Origin: Puniceicoccales bacterium
Lineage (GTDB): Bacteria > Verrucomicrobiota > Verrucomicrobiia > Opitutales > JAIRKQ01
Direction of reading: 5' to 3'
NCBI GenBank assembly: GCA_031281895.1
Contig: JAITET010000096.1
Coordinates: 1-5,869, forward strand
Length of the DNA: 5,869 bases
Part shown: positions 5,393-5,869 of the stretch, piece by piece
Numbering within the stretch: position 1 is the first letter of the stretch
How the letters are laid out: the number at the start of each line of letters is the position of its first letter
Notes under the pieces: generated by a model
The model's database searches: none
What the model was told of the DNA's origin: nothing
Seen by the model: the letters and a program-made list of their open reading frames with translations, nothing else
Program-made: the position numbers and the translations under genes

Positions 5393-5869
5393 CTATTTTA
5401 AAAGATTTTCATATTTTTCAACAAGCGCCTCGAAACATTTTTGAGATACTCTGCCGAATGGGCCAGCGTCGACGAGATGGTCGACCCATTTCCAGCTGCG
5501 GGGACACCTTTCACCGCTTGCGGTGGTTATTTTGACTGAACACTGCCCATCGGAAGCTATTTCCCTAATTTCCACCTGGGAAATTATAAACACTTCGGGT
5601 AAAATTTCCTCATGTTTTTGCAATAGTGAGAACATCTTGTCTTTTGAAGAAATTTCAATAATTGCCTTGGCGTCGAGAGATTGTCCGATTAGTTTGCTTT
5701 GTCTAGCCTGCTCAAGCTGCTCATTAACTTTCGTCTTAACTGATAGCAATGCGTCGAATTCCCGTTCCTCATTCGAAAAATCACCTATCATACCCACGCT
5801 TGGCCAATCCATTAGCTGGATATGAGCTTCCTCAAAATCACTATCATTTAATGCGTATGCCATTGCTTC
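5393..5869 (-). CDS. ileS: Isoleucyl-tRNA synthetase, C-terminal part (runs off right edge)
   Basis: Isoleucyl-tRNA synthetase charges tRNA-Ile. Only the last 158 residues are in the window; the frame is still open at 5869, and the ATG at 5863 is internal. Numbering from that Met, IQLMDWP (15–21) matches the family's SVHLxDWP end of the anticodon-binding region. REFDALLSVKTKVNEQLEQARQ (34–55) and KLIGQSLDAKAIIE (57–70) are the typical helix and turn. LPEVFIISQVEI (88–99) matches LRDLLIVSQVEL. The C-terminal zinc ribbon, usually CPRCW…CxRC, reads CPRSWKW (120–126) and SQKC (140–143), so two of four Cys are Ser. The gene heads the leftward run with the DksA-like gene and lspA. A full-length synthetase of about 900 or more residues would place its start over 2 kb outside the window. 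Confidence 0.93.
   Translation of the reverse strand, partial: EAMAYALNDSDFEEAHIQLMDWPSVGMIGDFSNEEREFDALLSVKTKVNEQLEQARQSKLIGQSLDAKAIIEISSKDKMFSLLQKHEEILPEVFIISQVEIREIASDGQCSVKITTASGERCPRSWKWVDHLVDAGPFGRVSQKCFEALVEKYENLLK

Overview
This 5.9 kb window of about 40% G+C is a compact bacterial chromosome segment made mostly of housekeeping genes. Its best taxonomic hints are the gene order ileS – (DksA/TraR-like) – lspA, an L34 protein beginning MQPTY, cysteine-poor versions of the IleS and DksA zinc sites, and the absence of recognisable Shine-Dalgarno sequences. From memory these fit a Verrucomicrobiota (Opitutia-like) bacterium best. This is inference, not proof.

Left part (1–980). A decayed 3' remnant of an IS481-family transposase lies on the + strand and runs head-on into rnpA. 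The two stop codons share one CTAG tetranucleotide. On the - strand, rpmH (ribosomal protein L34, 46 aa) and rnpA (RNase P protein) form the classic rpmH-rnpA pair. The usual followers of rnpA (yidD, yidC) are not visible. Positions 1–105 hold nothing I can name.

Middle (980–1840). A 250-base divergent intergenic region separates rpmH (leftward) from gmk (guanylate kinase, rightward). It contains plausible promoters on both strands. The putative gmk leader has two small inverted repeats and a 22-codon open frame overlapping the gmk start.

Right part (1883–5869). One leftward operon-like run reads ileS (3' end only), a DksA/TraR-family RNA polymerase regulator, lspA (prolipoprotein signal peptidase), a GlnQ-type ABC ATPase, and a protein fusing an amino-acid-binding domain to a permease domain. 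Spacing is tight: 13 nt, an 8-nt overlap, 38 nt and a 1-nt overlap. The last two genes make a two-polypeptide polar amino-acid importer. It faces gmk convergently across 45 bases with no convincing terminator.

I see no CRISPR array, rRNA or tRNA, phage module or defence system. The most interesting points are the IS481 relic at the rnpA stop codon, the parallel loss of zinc ligands in two adjacent genes, the fused transporter attached to the ileS-lspA operon, and the structured gmk leader.
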